From positions 3,317 through 67,316 of the forward strand of contig JAWLDZ010000006.1 in assembly GCA_041686355.1 (NCBI GenBank): a stretch of DNA of 64,000 bases, given 5' to 3'. Below the pieces are notes generated by a model. It did not search any database. It saw only the letters and a list, made by a program, of their open reading frames with translations, and had not been told where the DNA came from. This document shows positions 26,353-35,726 of this stretch, piece by piece. A program made the translations under genes and the position numbers. Every line of letters starts with the position of its first letter. Positions within the stretch are counted from its first letter, which is position 1. The stretch comes from DSBN01 sp041686355 (GTDB taxonomy: Bacteria; Spirochaetota; Spirochaetia; DSM-16054; Sediminispirochaetaceae).

Positions 26353-26976
26353 ATGGACGTTCAGTTAAAAGAACTTATTGACCGAATCAAATCGGAAGGC
26401 ATCGAAAGCGCTGAGCAGCAGGCACAAAAAATTGTGCAAGAAGCTGAAACACAAGCTAAGCAAATTGTCTCGGATGCGGAAACAGAAGCTGACAAAATCA
26501 GGCAGAAGGCCGAAGAGGACGCTCAGCGCCGCGAACAGACCGGCCGCCAAAGTTTGAAACAAGCCGGACGCGACCTGCTACTTAGCCTGGAAAAACGGCT
26601 ACAGGCACTGTTTGATACGGTTATTTACACCGAAAGCGCTGCAGCGCTAAAGGGTAAGCTTCTACAAGGCACGATCAAACAGCTGATAGACCGCTGGGAT
26701 GAAGAAGTTGCGGAGTTACATCTGCTGGTTGCTGAGGATGAGCTGCAAAGCATTGAAAAGGGATTGCGCGATCAGCTTTCAGCACAGTTGGCTAAGGGTA
26801 TGGAACTGAAACCTCTGGCAAATGTAGAAGCCGGTTTTCAGGTCGGCTACAAAGATGGTTCGGCATATTACAATTTTACCGCTGAAGGTGTAGCTGAAAT
26901 TGTTTCCCAATTTCTAAACCCTAAATTGGCTGAAATTCTGAAGGAAGCTGCAAAAGAAGCAAAAGAACAGGAGTAA
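26353..26976 (+). CDS. atpE: V-type ATP synthase subunit E
   Basis: A 207-residue peripheral-stalk subunit. The first 80 residues are a long Ala/Glu/Gln/Lys coiled coil (EAETQAKQIVSDAETEADKI), and the rest is the C-terminal head that binds the A3B3 ring. First gene of a seven-gene operon, E-DUF2764-A-B-D-I-K. A partner subunit G/H is not visible as a separate gene. An AAAGGA precedes the ATG. Confidence 0.85.
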   Translation: MDVQLKELIDRIKSEGIESAEQQAQKIVQEAETQAKQIVSDAETEADKIRQKAEEDAQRREQTGRQSLKQAGRDLLLSLEKRLQALFDTVIYTESAAALKGKLLQGTIKQLIDRWDEEVAELHLLVAEDELQSIEKGLRDQLSAQLAKGMELKPLANVEAGFQVGYKDGSAYYNFTAEGVAEIVSQFLNPKLAEILKEAAKEAKEQE

Positions 26977-26980
26977 CAAC

Positions 26981-27520
26981 GTGCGACAGTACTATTACGT
27001 GATCGCTACTCTCCCGCTTCTTCAGTTTGAAGATAAGCCTCCTCTTACTCTCGATGAGCTCTACTATTCCTGTACAGGGAACATCGACAGTGATGATCTT
27101 GAGCTCCTTGAAACAGTTTCTCTCGAACCCGGTAACGCCAAGGGGAATGATTTTCTGGAAAAATGGTATACCTGGGAAACTTCCCTTCGAAATGAGCTTG
27201 TAAAACTCCGCAGTCAAAAGATCGGAGTTGAATCAGAGAAGTATCGACGCGAAGGTGAGGTAATCCCCGGTATCCCGGAAACAGCCAGAGAAGCTGCGAA
27301 CCAGGATTCTCCACTTGTAGGTGAGGAGATACTCAATAAAGCACGATGGACTTTTCTTGAAGAGCTTGAGGTTGGACACTATTTTGATTTTGTTAAATTG
27401 ATGTTGTATGCACTCAAACTTCAGTTGCTTCACCGTAGAAGCAAATTTACTACAGAACAGGGAAGAGAGAAATTTGAGCAAATTTATCAGCATATACGAA
27501 AAGATATTGAGTCGGCCTAG
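26981..27520 (+). CDS. DUF2764 V-ATPase-associated subunit
   Basis: A 179-residue protein opening RQYYYVIATLPLLQFEDKPP, characteristic of DUF2764. The family occurs almost only inside V-type ATPase operons of spirochaetes, chlamydiae and Bacteroidetes, in the place where subunit C (d) is found elsewhere. It is predicted helical and soluble. The likely role, inferred from position, is the stalk adaptor coupling the rotor to the K ring. It starts with GTG four bases after the E stop. No enzymatic motif. Confidence 0.82.
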   Translation: MRQYYYVIATLPLLQFEDKPPLTLDELYYSCTGNIDSDDLELLETVSLEPGNAKGNDFLEKWYTWETSLRNELVKLRSQKIGVESEKYRREGEVIPGIPETAREAANQDSPLVGEEILNKARWTFLEELEVGHYFDFVKLMLYALKLQLLHRRSKFTTEQGREKFEQIYQHIRKDIESA

Positions 27521-27562
27521 TAATAGGGCTTGCCAAAACGCTGAGTTATTCGGAGAACTTTC

Positions 27563-29353
27563 ATGACAAAGACTACAGGCAAAGTTATAGGTGTTAACGG
27601 AAACATGGTCGCTGTAAAGGTAGAAGGCGATATTTCGTTAAATGAAGTTGGATATGTTAAAGTAGGCGACCAAAACCTGAAATCTGAGGTAATTAGAATT
27701 CAGGGGGATACCGCCGAAATGCAGGTATTTGAAATGACCACAGGCATCGGAATCAACGATGAGGTCGAGTTCACCGGGGAACTCCTGGCGGTTGAGCTGG
27801 GTCCCGGGCTGCTCACTCAAATATACGACGGGCTGCAAAATCCTTTACCCAAGCTGGCCGAAGAAGCCGGATTCTTTCTACCCCGTGGTCTTTATATGAA
27901 TGCCCTACCTCGTGATAAAAAGTGGGAGTTTACTCCTAAGGTTAAGGCCGGAGACAGCGTAGCCGCCGCCGATACCCTCGGTACTGTTCCGGAGGGAATC
28001 TTTGAACACCGTATCATGGTACCCTTTAATTTTTACGAATCGTATACAGTGAAAAAGATCGCCGAGCCTGGTGAATATACGGTTGAGCAGGAAATGGCGG
28101 TGCTTGAGGATGCAAAAGGCAACCGGCACTCAGTGAATATGATGTTTGAATGGCCGGTAAAGCGGGCCATTAGTTCATATGAAGAGCGGCTTGAACCGGA
28201 TACCTCAATGGTAACAAAGACAAGAATTATTGATACCTTTATTCCAGTTGCCCGCGGGGGTACCTACTGTATTCCCGGTCCCTTTGGGGCAGGTAAGACA
28301 GTGCTGCAGCAGGTTACCAGCCGATATGCGGATGTGGACATTGTAATAATAGCTGCCTGCGGTGAGCGAGCCGGTGAGGTAGTAGAAACCCTGCGTGAGT
28401 TTCCTGAACTGATCGACCCCCGTACAGGGCGCACCCTAATGGAACGCACCGTTATTATCGCCAATACCAGTTCCATGCCGGTTGCCGCGCGGGAGGCATC
28501 GGTGTACACCGCTGTAACCCTGGCCGAGTATTACCGGCAAATGGGCCTGCACGTACTGCTGCTGGCCGACTCCACTTCTCGCTGGGCCCAGGCTATGCGC
28601 GAGATGTCGGGCCGCCTAGAGGAGATTCCCGGCGAGGAGGCTTTCCCTGCGTACCTTGAATCGGTAATTGCAGCCTTTTACGAACGAGCCGGTGTTGTCC
28701 GGCTGAAGGACGGATCCTTCGGTTCAGTTACTATCGGCGGTACCGTAAGTCCTGCGGGGGGTAACTTTGAAGAACCGGTGACCCAGGCAACGCTGAAAGT
28801 AGTTGGTGCCTTCCACGGGCTCGATCGTGACCGTGCCGAAGCCCGTAAGTATCCTTCCATCCACCCGTTAAACAGCTGGAGCAAGTATCCGGGGGTTGTC
28901 GATGTTGATAAGGTTAATTTTGCAAGGGGTATTCTCTCCCGGGGCGATGAAGTCGGACAGATGATGAAGGTGGTCGGAGAGGAAGGAACCAGCCTGGAAG
29001 ACTACATTGTGAATCTGAAATCTGAGTTTCTAGACTCAGTATATTTGCAGCAAAACTCCTTTGATCCGGTCGATGCAGCGGTAAGTGTTGAACGACAGAA
29101 CTACGTATTCGATCAGCTGTATGATATCCTGGGTTCTATTCTCGAGCTAAAAGATAAAGAGGATGCACGACATTTCTTTAACCAGCTGCGCCAGCATTTT
29201 ATCGACTGGAATTACGCTGAATGGGATTCTGAGGAATTTAAAGAAAACGAGAAAAAGATAAAAACCCTTCTTGAGCAGAAACAAACCGGCCTTATGGAAG
29301 AAGCAAAGCGGGCCAGAAAAGCAGCGGAGAGCAAGGAGCACAGCAATGCGTAA
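27563..29353 (+). CDS. atpA: V-type ATP synthase subunit A (catalytic)
   Basis: A 596-residue catalytic subunit. The P-loop is GPFGAGKT near residue 239, followed by the ACGERAGEV catalytic-Glu region, LLADSTSRWAQAMREMSGRL and SYSKY-like NSWSKYPG, all conserved in the A family. The non-homologous bulge domain lies at about residues 110-200. Alternates with B in the hexamer; hydrolyses or makes ATP. The last 8 bases overlap the B gene. Confidence 0.96.
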   Translation: MTKTTGKVIGVNGNMVAVKVEGDISLNEVGYVKVGDQNLKSEVIRIQGDTAEMQVFEMTTGIGINDEVEFTGELLAVELGPGLLTQIYDGLQNPLPKLAEEAGFFLPRGLYMNALPRDKKWEFTPKVKAGDSVAAADTLGTVPEGIFEHRIMVPFNFYESYTVKKIAEPGEYTVEQEMAVLEDAKGNRHSVNMMFEWPVKRAISSYEERLEPDTSMVTKTRIIDTFIPVARGGTYCIPGPFGAGKTVLQQVTSRYADVDIVIIAACGERAGEVVETLREFPELIDPRTGRTLMERTVIIANTSSMPVAAREASVYTAVTLAEYYRQMGLHVLLLADSTSRWAQAMREMSGRLEEIPGEEAFPAYLESVIAAFYERAGVVRLKDGSFGSVTIGGTVSPAGGNFEEPVTQATLKVVGAFHGLDRDRAEARKYPSIHPLNSWSKYPGVVDVDKVNFARGILSRGDEVGQMMKVVGEEGTSLEDYIVNLKSEFLDSVYLQQNSFDPVDAAVSVERQNYVFDQLYDILGSILELKDKEDARHFFNQLRQHFIDWNYAEWDSEEFKENEKKIKTLLEQKQTGLMEEAKRARKAAESKEHSNA

Positions 29354-30653
29354 GGTATACAGTAAAATCGAAAGAATTGCCGGTAACGTAATTACCGTTA
29401 CCGCGGACAATGTTCGTTACGACGATCTGGCTGTAGTCAGCAGTAAATACGGCGACTCCCTTGCCAATGTTATCCGTCTGGACGGTGCAAAAGTCTCACT
29501 GCAGGTCTTCGCCGGCGGACGGGGAATCTCAACCGGTGATGAAGTTCGCTTTTTAGGTCACTCAATGCAGGTATCATTCTCCGAAGATCTTCTAGGACGC
29601 ATTTTTACCGGTAGCGGTCGTCCCCGGGATAACGGACCGGAACTGGACGAGAATATGATTCCGATTGGGGGCCCATCGGTAAACCCGGCTAAGCGTATTA
29701 TTCCACGGAACATGATTCGTACCGGTATCCCCATGATCGATGTATTTAACTCCCTAGTCGAAAGCCAGAAGCTGCCAATTTTTTCCGTATCCGGTGAGCC
29801 TTATAACCCGCTGTTGTCGCGAATCGCAATGCAAGCCGAGGTTGATATGATCATTCTGGGCGGAATGGGACTTAAATACGACGATTACCTCTTCTTTAAG
29901 AATGCCCTGGAAGAGGGCGGAGCGATGAGCCGCACCATCTTCTTTGTGCATACCGCTTCCGACCCGGTGGTTGAGTGCCTGCTGGTACCGGATATTTCGC
30001 TGGCAGTAGCCGAACGCTTTGCCCTTGAGGGCAAGCGCGTACTCGTACTGCTGTCGGATATGACAAACTTTGCCGATGCAATGAAAGAGATCGCCATCAC
30101 AATGGAACAGGTACCTTCCAACCGAGGTTACCCGGGCGACCTTTACAGCCAGCTGGCCTCGAGATACGAAAAGGCGGTCGACTTTGAGGGATCAGGCTCC
30201 ATTACCATTCTGGCCGCTACCACTATGCCCGGTGACGATGTAACCCACCCTGTGCCCGATAATACCGGATATATCACCGAGGGACAGTATTATCTGAGTA
30301 ATGGCCGTATAGAACCTTTCGGTTCACTCAGCCGATTAAAACAGATGGTAAATGACGACACCCGTGAAGACCACCGTTCTCTAATGGACGGAATGATACG
30401 CCTCTATGCAAATTACAAGGAATCCCTTGAGAAAAAATCGATGGGTTTCCGTATGACCGATTGGGACAACAAACTGCTCAAATACGGGCAGATCTTTGAG
30501 GAACGGATGATGGATCTTTCGGTAAATATTCCGCTCGAACAGGCCCTCGACCGCGGCTGGGAGATTATGGCGGAATGCTTTACCCCGGAAGAGACAGGCC
30601 TGCGGACCGGACTCTTACAGCAGTTCTGGCCGAAAAAAGAGGATCTCAATTAG
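29346..30653 (+). CDS. atpB: V-type ATP synthase subunit B
   Basis: A 435-residue non-catalytic hexamer subunit. It lacks a P-loop: the family SGSGLPHNE segment appears as SVSGEPYNPLLSRIA, consistent with nucleotide binding only at the interface. ILLSDMTNFADAMKEI-type and GSLSRLKQMV-like motifs follow. The ATG at 29346 overlaps the A stop and has GGAG 7 bases upstream; a longer reading from 29271 has no ribosome site. Confidence 0.95.
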   Translation: MRKVYSKIERIAGNVITVTADNVRYDDLAVVSSKYGDSLANVIRLDGAKVSLQVFAGGRGISTGDEVRFLGHSMQVSFSEDLLGRIFTGSGRPRDNGPELDENMIPIGGPSVNPAKRIIPRNMIRTGIPMIDVFNSLVESQKLPIFSVSGEPYNPLLSRIAMQAEVDMIILGGMGLKYDDYLFFKNALEEGGAMSRTIFFVHTASDPVVECLLVPDISLAVAERFALEGKRVLVLLSDMTNFADAMKEIAITMEQVPSNRGYPGDLYSQLASRYEKAVDFEGSGSITILAATTMPGDDVTHPVPDNTGYITEGQYYLSNGRIEPFGSLSRLKQMVNDDTREDHRSLMDGMIRLYANYKESLEKKSMGFRMTDWDNKLLKYGQIFEERMMDLSVNIPLEQALDRGWEIMAECFTPEETGLRTGLLQQFWPKKEDLN

Positions 30654-30656
30654 ATT

Positions 30657-31253
30657 ATGGCGAAGGTTAAGCTTACTAAGAACGAACTAAAGAAACAGAA
30701 AGACTCCCTTAAGCGTTTTCAGCGGTACCTTCCAACGCTGATGCTCAAGAAACAGCAGTTGCAGATGGTAATTCGTCAGGTGGAGAGCAAGGTTCGTCAG
30801 ATTGAGCAAGAACGCCGTACTCTTCAAGAAGAGCTGGAAAAATGGATTGCCGTTTTTGGTGAAGATATCGGAATGGAGAATCTCATCAAAGTCGAGCGGC
30901 TTGAAAGGGAAACCGGTAATATAGCGGGTGTAGATATTCCAGTGTTCAAGAGTCTGGAACTGCAGGAAATACCCTACGATTTGTTTACCATGCCCCTATG
31001 GACGGATAGAGGAATCGATGCAATCAAACGGATTGCCGAGCTCGATGCGAGAATAGACGTATTAAAGCGACAAATTGAGCTGTTAAGTGATGAGTTACGG
31101 ATTACCACTCAGAGGGTAAATCTGTTTGAAAAGGTGATGATACCGGATACCAAAGAGAATATCCGTAAAATACAAATTTATCTTGGCGACCAGCAGACTG
31201 CGGCGGTGGTCCGTGGAAAAATGGCCAAGAATAAGATCGAAAAGGTGAAATAG
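30657..31253 (+). CDS. atpD: V-type ATP synthase subunit D
   Basis: A 198-residue central-rotor subunit, the equivalent of F-type gamma. N- and C-terminal helices form the long antiparallel coiled coil that turns inside A3B3; the conserved ends LTKNELKKQKDSLKRFQRYLP-like and LFEKVMIPDTKENIRKI are visible. It starts 3 bases after B. Subunit F, which usually sits on D, has no gene in the operon. Confidence 0.93.
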   Translation: MAKVKLTKNELKKQKDSLKRFQRYLPTLMLKKQQLQMVIRQVESKVRQIEQERRTLQEELEKWIAVFGEDIGMENLIKVERLERETGNIAGVDIPVFKSLELQEIPYDLFTMPLWTDRGIDAIKRIAELDARIDVLKRQIELLSDELRITTQRVNLFEKVMIPDTKENIRKIQIYLGDQQTAAVVRGKMAKNKIEKVK

Positions 31254-31256
31254 CCT

Positions 31257-33146
31257 ATGATAGTAACAATGAAAAAGGTCTATCTGCTAGCCCAGGAATC
31301 TGAGCATACCGAAACGCTTAAACGGCTGCGGGATATTGGAGTCCTTCACCTTGAAGAGATACAGGGACAGAGCGATGAACTCGATGACCTTCAGAAAAAA
31401 CGAACCCTTCTTGAGAGGGCTCAATTCATGCTGCCGACAAATACACCCGCAGATGAGTCTAGAGATCATTCTGCCGAGCAAGGTTCGGATACGTCTGCAA
31501 AAAAAAGGGCAGACCACTACCTCTCTTCTAGGGATGTGGAAGAAGCTCTCGAGATTGCCAAACGCGTAGAACAGCAGCAGGAACAAAAAAGCAGTCACCG
31601 TGAGGCTATAGATAAATTAGTTCGCGAAATGGAACGGGTGCAGCCTCTGGGCGACTTCGATCCGCAGGATATCACCAGGTTGCATGAAAAGGGTCTTAAT
31701 CTGCACTTGTTTATAGTTAGTAAAGAAAAACGCGGCGAGTTTCCCGATAATATCACCAAATTCGAGGTCTATACCGAAAAATCAAGATCAATTATTGCCG
31801 CATTTGTAGAGGATGATTCCGAACTGTTTGATAATTTTAACGAGTTTGAATTACCTCAGCTCTCCTCTACACAGATGGAGCAGGAACGTGCCCGGCATGC
31901 GAAGGAAATTGAACAGATAGACAACGAGATGGTTAAGCTGGCCAAGTATCGATCTTTACTCACCGAAGCGCTGGTGCAAATTGATCAGGATATTGAATTT
32001 GAACAGGTAAGGTCCGGGCTGAATAAGGAAGATGAACTTGTCTATTTAGGCGGTTTTGTACCGGAAAATAAAATCGAGAAACTAAAAAAGGGTGCCGCTG
32101 CTAATGGCTGGGCCCTGCTTATTCGTGATCCCGACCCTGAAGAGCCAATACCCACAATGGTAGAAAACCCAAAAGCGGTAAAAATTGTAAAACCCGTATT
32201 AGATTTTCTTGGAACGATTCCCGGATACTACGAATATGACATAAGTGCGTACCTTCTGTTTTTCCTTACCATATTCTTTGCAATGATAATCGGAGATGCC
32301 GGATACGGAACCATCCTTTTGGGAACTACCTTGTATACCGTGGTAAAAAAGAAACGGAATGGAGAGGCGCTCTCGGAAATGCAGAAACTTATGCTGGTTT
32401 TCGGCGGAGCAACTGTAATATGGGGAGCTTTAAGCGGAGTATGGTTTGGTTCTGTAACAATTTCTCAGCTTCCCTTTTTTGCATGGCTTACCTATGAACC
32501 TATTTCAGGCTTCGGTGGTGAGGCCAGCATGCAGACTATTCAGCACCTCTGTTTTGTCATCGGTACAATCCAGTTGAGTATCGCCCATGGGTGGAACTTT
32601 CTGTACCGTTGGAAAAGAAACAACCGCCTAAAGGCAATTGCCGAACTCGGTTGGCTTTCGATGGTATTGGGTCTTTATTACGTGGTTTTGTATCTGGTTT
32701 TAGATCCGGAGCAGTATCCGATTCCGCAGTTTAGTTTATACATGATCTTTACCGGGCTGGCTTTGGTGCTCTTGCTTTCAGAACAGGAGGGCAATTTCTT
32801 TAAGGGTATCTTGAAAGGCCTGGCGAACTTTATGCCGAAGGCCTTAGATTCAATATCAGCGTTTTCTGATATTATCAGTTATATCCGCCTTTTTGCAGTT
32901 GGACTTGCAACGGTGGAAATTGCAAAGAGTTTCAACTCAATGGCGGCTGATATGGGAAATACAGTGGTGGGAATAATCGGCGGAATAATTATTCTGCTTA
33001 TCGGACACGGGCTCAATATGGCAATGGCGGCATTATCGGTGGTAGTACACGGAGTTCGGCTCAACCTGCTGGAGTTCTCCGGCCACCTGGGTATGGAGTG
33101 GACAGGGATTCCGTATGATCCCTTTCGCAATAGACAAGAAAAGTAA
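31257..33146 (+). CDS. atpI: V-type ATP synthase subunit I
   Basis: A 629-residue subunit equivalent to eukaryotic a. Residues 1-330 are the cytosolic arm, with a charged coiled coil. The C-terminal part has seven to eight membrane helices, beginning near DISAYLLFFLTIFFAMIIGDAGYG. The ion-channel Arg is likely in SYIRLFAVGLATVEIAKSFN, a well conserved stretch. It provides the half-channels for ion flow past the K ring. Three bases separate it from D. Confidence 0.94.
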   Translation: MIVTMKKVYLLAQESEHTETLKRLRDIGVLHLEEIQGQSDELDDLQKKRTLLERAQFMLPTNTPADESRDHSAEQGSDTSAKKRADHYLSSRDVEEALEIAKRVEQQQEQKSSHREAIDKLVREMERVQPLGDFDPQDITRLHEKGLNLHLFIVSKEKRGEFPDNITKFEVYTEKSRSIIAAFVEDDSELFDNFNEFELPQLSSTQMEQERARHAKEIEQIDNEMVKLAKYRSLLTEALVQIDQDIEFEQVRSGLNKEDELVYLGGFVPENKIEKLKKGAAANGWALLIRDPDPEEPIPTMVENPKAVKIVKPVLDFLGTIPGYYEYDISAYLLFFLTIFFAMIIGDAGYGTILLGTTLYTVVKKKRNGEALSEMQKLMLVFGGATVIWGALSGVWFGSVTISQLPFFAWLTYEPISGFGGEASMQTIQHLCFVIGTIQLSIAHGWNFLYRWKRNNRLKAIAELGWLSMVLGLYYVVLYLVLDPEQYPIPQFSLYMIFTGLALVLLLSEQEGNFFKGILKGLANFMPKALDSISAFSDIISYIRLFAVGLATVEIAKSFNSMAADMGNTVVGIIGGIIILLIGHGLNMAMAALSVVVHGVRLNLLEFSGHLGMEWTGIPYDPFRNRQEK

Positions 33147-33172
33147 TAAACTAGGAAAGAAGGAGAAACATA

Positions 33173-33601
33173 ATGGATTTTGGACTGTTGGGAATCGGAG
33201 CGGCTTTAGCGTTAGCCGCCTGTGGATCTGCTATTGGAGCCGGATCAGCCGGTATGGCGGCTGTTGGTGCCTGGAAAAAGTGTTTTGCTCAAAATAAACC
33301 GGCACCGTTTACCCTGATCGCTTTTGTCGGTGCACCTCTTACACAGACAATTTACGGTTATATTCTGATGAATACCCTGTATCAGGCTGCGGGTGATAAC
33401 AGCCCCTGGCTTATCCTCGGAGCAGGTTTGTTTGGTGGTTTAGCAATGGGTTTTTCCGCCGCCTTCCAGGGCAAAGCCGGCGCCGCCGCTTCGGATGCCC
33501 TGGCCGAGACAGGAAAGGGGTTTGGTAACTACATCATGGTCCTCGGACTTGTAGAAACTGTAGCCCTGTTTGTAATGGTATTCTTGATGGGCGTAGTCTA
33601 A
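33173..33601 (+). CDS. atpK: V-type ATP synthase subunit K (rotor ring)
   Basis: A 142-residue proteolipid with four membrane helices in two hairpins. The ion-carrying carboxylate is Glu128 in GLVETVALF. The first hairpin has Gln58 at the matching place in GAPLTQTIYG, and Gln99 lies in AAFQGKAG. Thr57-Gln58, Gln99 and Glu128 match the Na+-binding set of the Enterococcus hirae rotor (Thr64, Gln65, Gln110, Glu139), as I recall it. Na+ coupling is therefore plausible but inferred. A ribosome site AAGAAGGAG precedes the ATG. Last gene of the operon. Confidence 0.94.
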   Translation: MDFGLLGIGAALALAACGSAIGAGSAGMAAVGAWKKCFAQNKPAPFTLIAFVGAPLTQTIYGYILMNTLYQAAGDNSPWLILGAGLFGGLAMGFSAAFQGKAGAAASDALAETGKGFGNYIMVLGLVETVALFVMVFLMGVV

Positions 33602-33614
33602 ACTTATACTAAAG

Positions 33615-33652
33615 CTTGGTATAAGCTGTGTAATGAAGCATGTATTACCAAG
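33615..33652 (+). other. Inverted repeat after the V-ATPase operon
   Basis: CTTGGTA (33615-33621) and TACCAAG (33646-33652) can pair over a 24-base loop, 14 bases after the atpK stop and before the terminator. It may be a 3' stability element; no T run follows. Confidence 0.35.
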
Positions 33653-33669
33653 AAGAAACAAGTTTTTTC

Positions 33670-33710
33670 AGGGCGAAGCACTCAAAAAGGGTGTTTCGCC
33701 CTTTTAATTT
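33670..33710 (+). terminator. Rho-independent terminator of V-ATPase operon
   Basis: AGGGCGAA (33670-33677) pairs with TTCGCCCT-type sequence at 33695-33701, with an inner CAC/GTG extension, then TTTTAATTTT. Lies between atpK and ispG. Confidence 0.85.
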
Positions 33711-33725
33711 TGGTATAGTAGTGGC

Positions 33726-34763
33726 ATGAACACACATAAGGTATTCATTGGAGACGTTCCGATCGGCAAAGGCTCGCCGATTGCAGTGCAAACTATGTGG
33801 AAAGATCCGCTTACCCACAAGCTTCAACCTGTTATTGAACAGCTGAGTCGCTTGAAACAGGTTGGTTGTGCCTTTGTTCGCTTCGCCGTACCGAATGAGA
33901 ATGCGGCTATTTTATTAATAGAGCTCTCCCAGAAAAGCCCTCTGCCCTTGGTTGCGGATATTCATTATGATTATCGCCTTGCATTGCAGTGTATCCATGG
34001 AGGAATTAATAAGATTAGAATTAATCCAGGCAATATTGGTGCGCGTTGGAAAGTGGACGAGGTAATAAGGGCTGCTGCAGATAAAAAGGTGCCCATACGA
34101 GTAGGTGTAAACAGCGGATCTCTGCCGAAGAAATTAAGGAAGGAGACGGATATCTCGCGGGCGATGGTCACCGCTGCAGAGATAGAGATGGATGCTTTTC
34201 TGCAGCTTAATTACGAGAGTATTGTGTTTTCATTAAAAGCTTCCGACATTAATACTACCGTGCATGCGAATGAACTGTTTGCCGAAAAATATCCGTATCC
34301 ACTTCACCTGGGAGTAACCGAAGCAGGACCGCTTATTCCGGGAATCGTAAAGAGCAGCGTAGCCATGGTAAAACTGCTGGAAAAGGGTATCGGTGATACC
34401 CTCAGAGTAAGCCTTTCAGATACCCCAATGAATGAGGTTATCACCGGCATCGAGATATTAGGAGCCGCCGGGCTGGGAATGAACAGGCCGACTATCATCT
34501 CTTGTCCGCGATGCGGCCGCGCAACCTTTGATACCCACAGTTTTGTTGAAAAACTGGCACCTGTCCTTTACGGTGTAGAGAAGGATATTACAGTTGCGAT
34601 TATGGGCTGTGTGGTCAATGGACCGGGCGAGGCTCGTCACGCGGATCTCGGCATTACCGGTGCAGGAAAAGAGATTATACTTTTTAAGAACGGTGAAATA
34701 CTGCGAAAAGTGAAAGAAGAGGAAGCCTTCGAAACCTTTGTAGAGGAGTTGGAAAAGCTGTGA
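33726..34763 (+). CDS. ispG: 4-hydroxy-3-methylbut-2-enyl diphosphate synthase
   Basis: A 345-residue iron-sulfur enzyme of the MEP isoprenoid pathway, converting ME-cPP to HMBPP. The N-terminal TIM barrel begins VFIGDVPIGKGSPIAVQTM and carries RINPGNIG and RVGVNSGSL. The [4Fe-4S] ligands are the cysteines of SCPRCGR (about residues 259 and 262) and of MGCVVNGPGE (about 295), the latter with the conserved Glu. The short bacterial form. A TPR gene starts with GTG overlapping its TGA, so it is cotranscribed with the following uvrA group. Confidence 0.95.
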   Translation: MNTHKVFIGDVPIGKGSPIAVQTMWKDPLTHKLQPVIEQLSRLKQVGCAFVRFAVPNENAAILLIELSQKSPLPLVADIHYDYRLALQCIHGGINKIRINPGNIGARWKVDEVIRAAADKKVPIRVGVNSGSLPKKLRKETDISRAMVTAAEIEMDAFLQLNYESIVFSLKASDINTTVHANELFAEKYPYPLHLGVTEAGPLIPGIVKSSVAMVKLLEKGIGDTLRVSLSDTPMNEVITGIEILGAAGLGMNRPTIISCPRCGRATFDTHSFVEKLAPVLYGVEKDITVAIMGCVVNGPGEARHADLGITGAGKEIILFKNGEILRKVKEEEAFETFVEELEKL

Positions 34764-35722
34764 ACACACGAATAAAGTTGCTTGTAATCATCTGTGGTTT
34801 AGCCGGCTTTATATTTTTTAATCTCTCTTTCCTATTCAGTCAAGACAAGCCACTGCCGCAGTGGCTTAGGATGGAGCAAGGTATTCAGAGTTACGATGAG
34901 GGACAGCTTGGATCTGCTCTGTCCATCTTTAGAACTATTGCCGAAGATGACCCTCAATACGCAAATGTACATATGTGGATCGGCCATGTATTCGCCGCTG
35001 AAGGTGAGTACAAGGCTGCAGTGGCAAAATATAAAGATGCCCTTTCAGATGAGCGTAATTTTTTCCCGCAAGCCGAACGCATAAATGCATACTACAGTTT
35101 AGCTGAAGTAGCTCGAAGGCTTGAAGACTGGGAGAGCATGCATTCTTATCTTCAGTCAGTTGTTGATGAAGCTGAAATAGATCCTCTGCCGACAGGACGA
35201 GTAGAGGCAATGCAGAAGAACTTTCTGAATGAAGGCCCTGATAAACTGTTGGAGCTATACCGGATTAACGATAAAGCGGTCCGCTTGGCATATGAACAGC
35301 TTGGGCTACTTGCTCTTCAACAGGAAAATTACCGCAGCGCCCTGCAGCACCTGCTCTTGTCAATTACAACCTCTCTCTCCCTAGCGATAGAGGTTCTGCA
35401 GGACCGCGACCCTGAATATGAATTCATACAACACGAAATGAACCCTGGACTTGAACGATTTTTCACACGCAATACTGCTGCACTGCTAAAAAAATCCAGA
35501 GATGTTTTACATATAAAAGAGTATTTCAATTCAATCGGCTTATATCGTCAACTCTACTTCTTAGGCATGGCGATGTTGGGCAGTGATGCAGAGGAAGAGG
35601 CGAAAGAGATTTGGACCCTCGTAGCGACGCATTCTGAAGCCGGCAAATGGGCAAACCTGGCGCGAAATCAATTAGGATCTCCGAGTTTGGAAGTGCTGCC
35701 CACAGTGCTCCAGTACAGGTAG
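34760..35722 (+). CDS. Exported TPR-repeat protein
   Basis: A 320-residue protein with a signal peptide (LLVIICGLAGFIFFNLSFLFSQ) and several tetratricopeptide-like helix pairs at about residues 34-180 (GSALSIFRTIAEDDPQY, WIGHVFAAEGEYKAAVAKY). The remainder is helical. TPRs bind other proteins; the target is unknown. GTG start overlaps the ispG stop and uvrA follows 4 bases after its own stop. One of several exported TPR proteins in the window. Confidence 0.75.
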   Translation: MNTRIKLLVIICGLAGFIFFNLSFLFSQDKPLPQWLRMEQGIQSYDEGQLGSALSIFRTIAEDDPQYANVHMWIGHVFAAEGEYKAAVAKYKDALSDERNFFPQAERINAYYSLAEVARRLEDWESMHSYLQSVVDEAEIDPLPTGRVEAMQKNFLNEGPDKLLELYRINDKAVRLAYEQLGLLALQQENYRSALQHLLLSITTSLSLAIEVLQDRDPEYEFIQHEMNPGLERFFTRNTAALLKKSRDVLHIKEYFNSIGLYRQLYFLGMAMLGSDAEEEAKEIWTLVATHSEAGKWANLARNQLGSPSLEVLPTVLQYR

Positions 35723-35726
35723 TTCC

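Noticed and set aside
33440..33661. Minus-strand frame across the atpK end
   Set aside because: It overlaps atpK antisense and its start lies in the hairpin region; no supporting motif.
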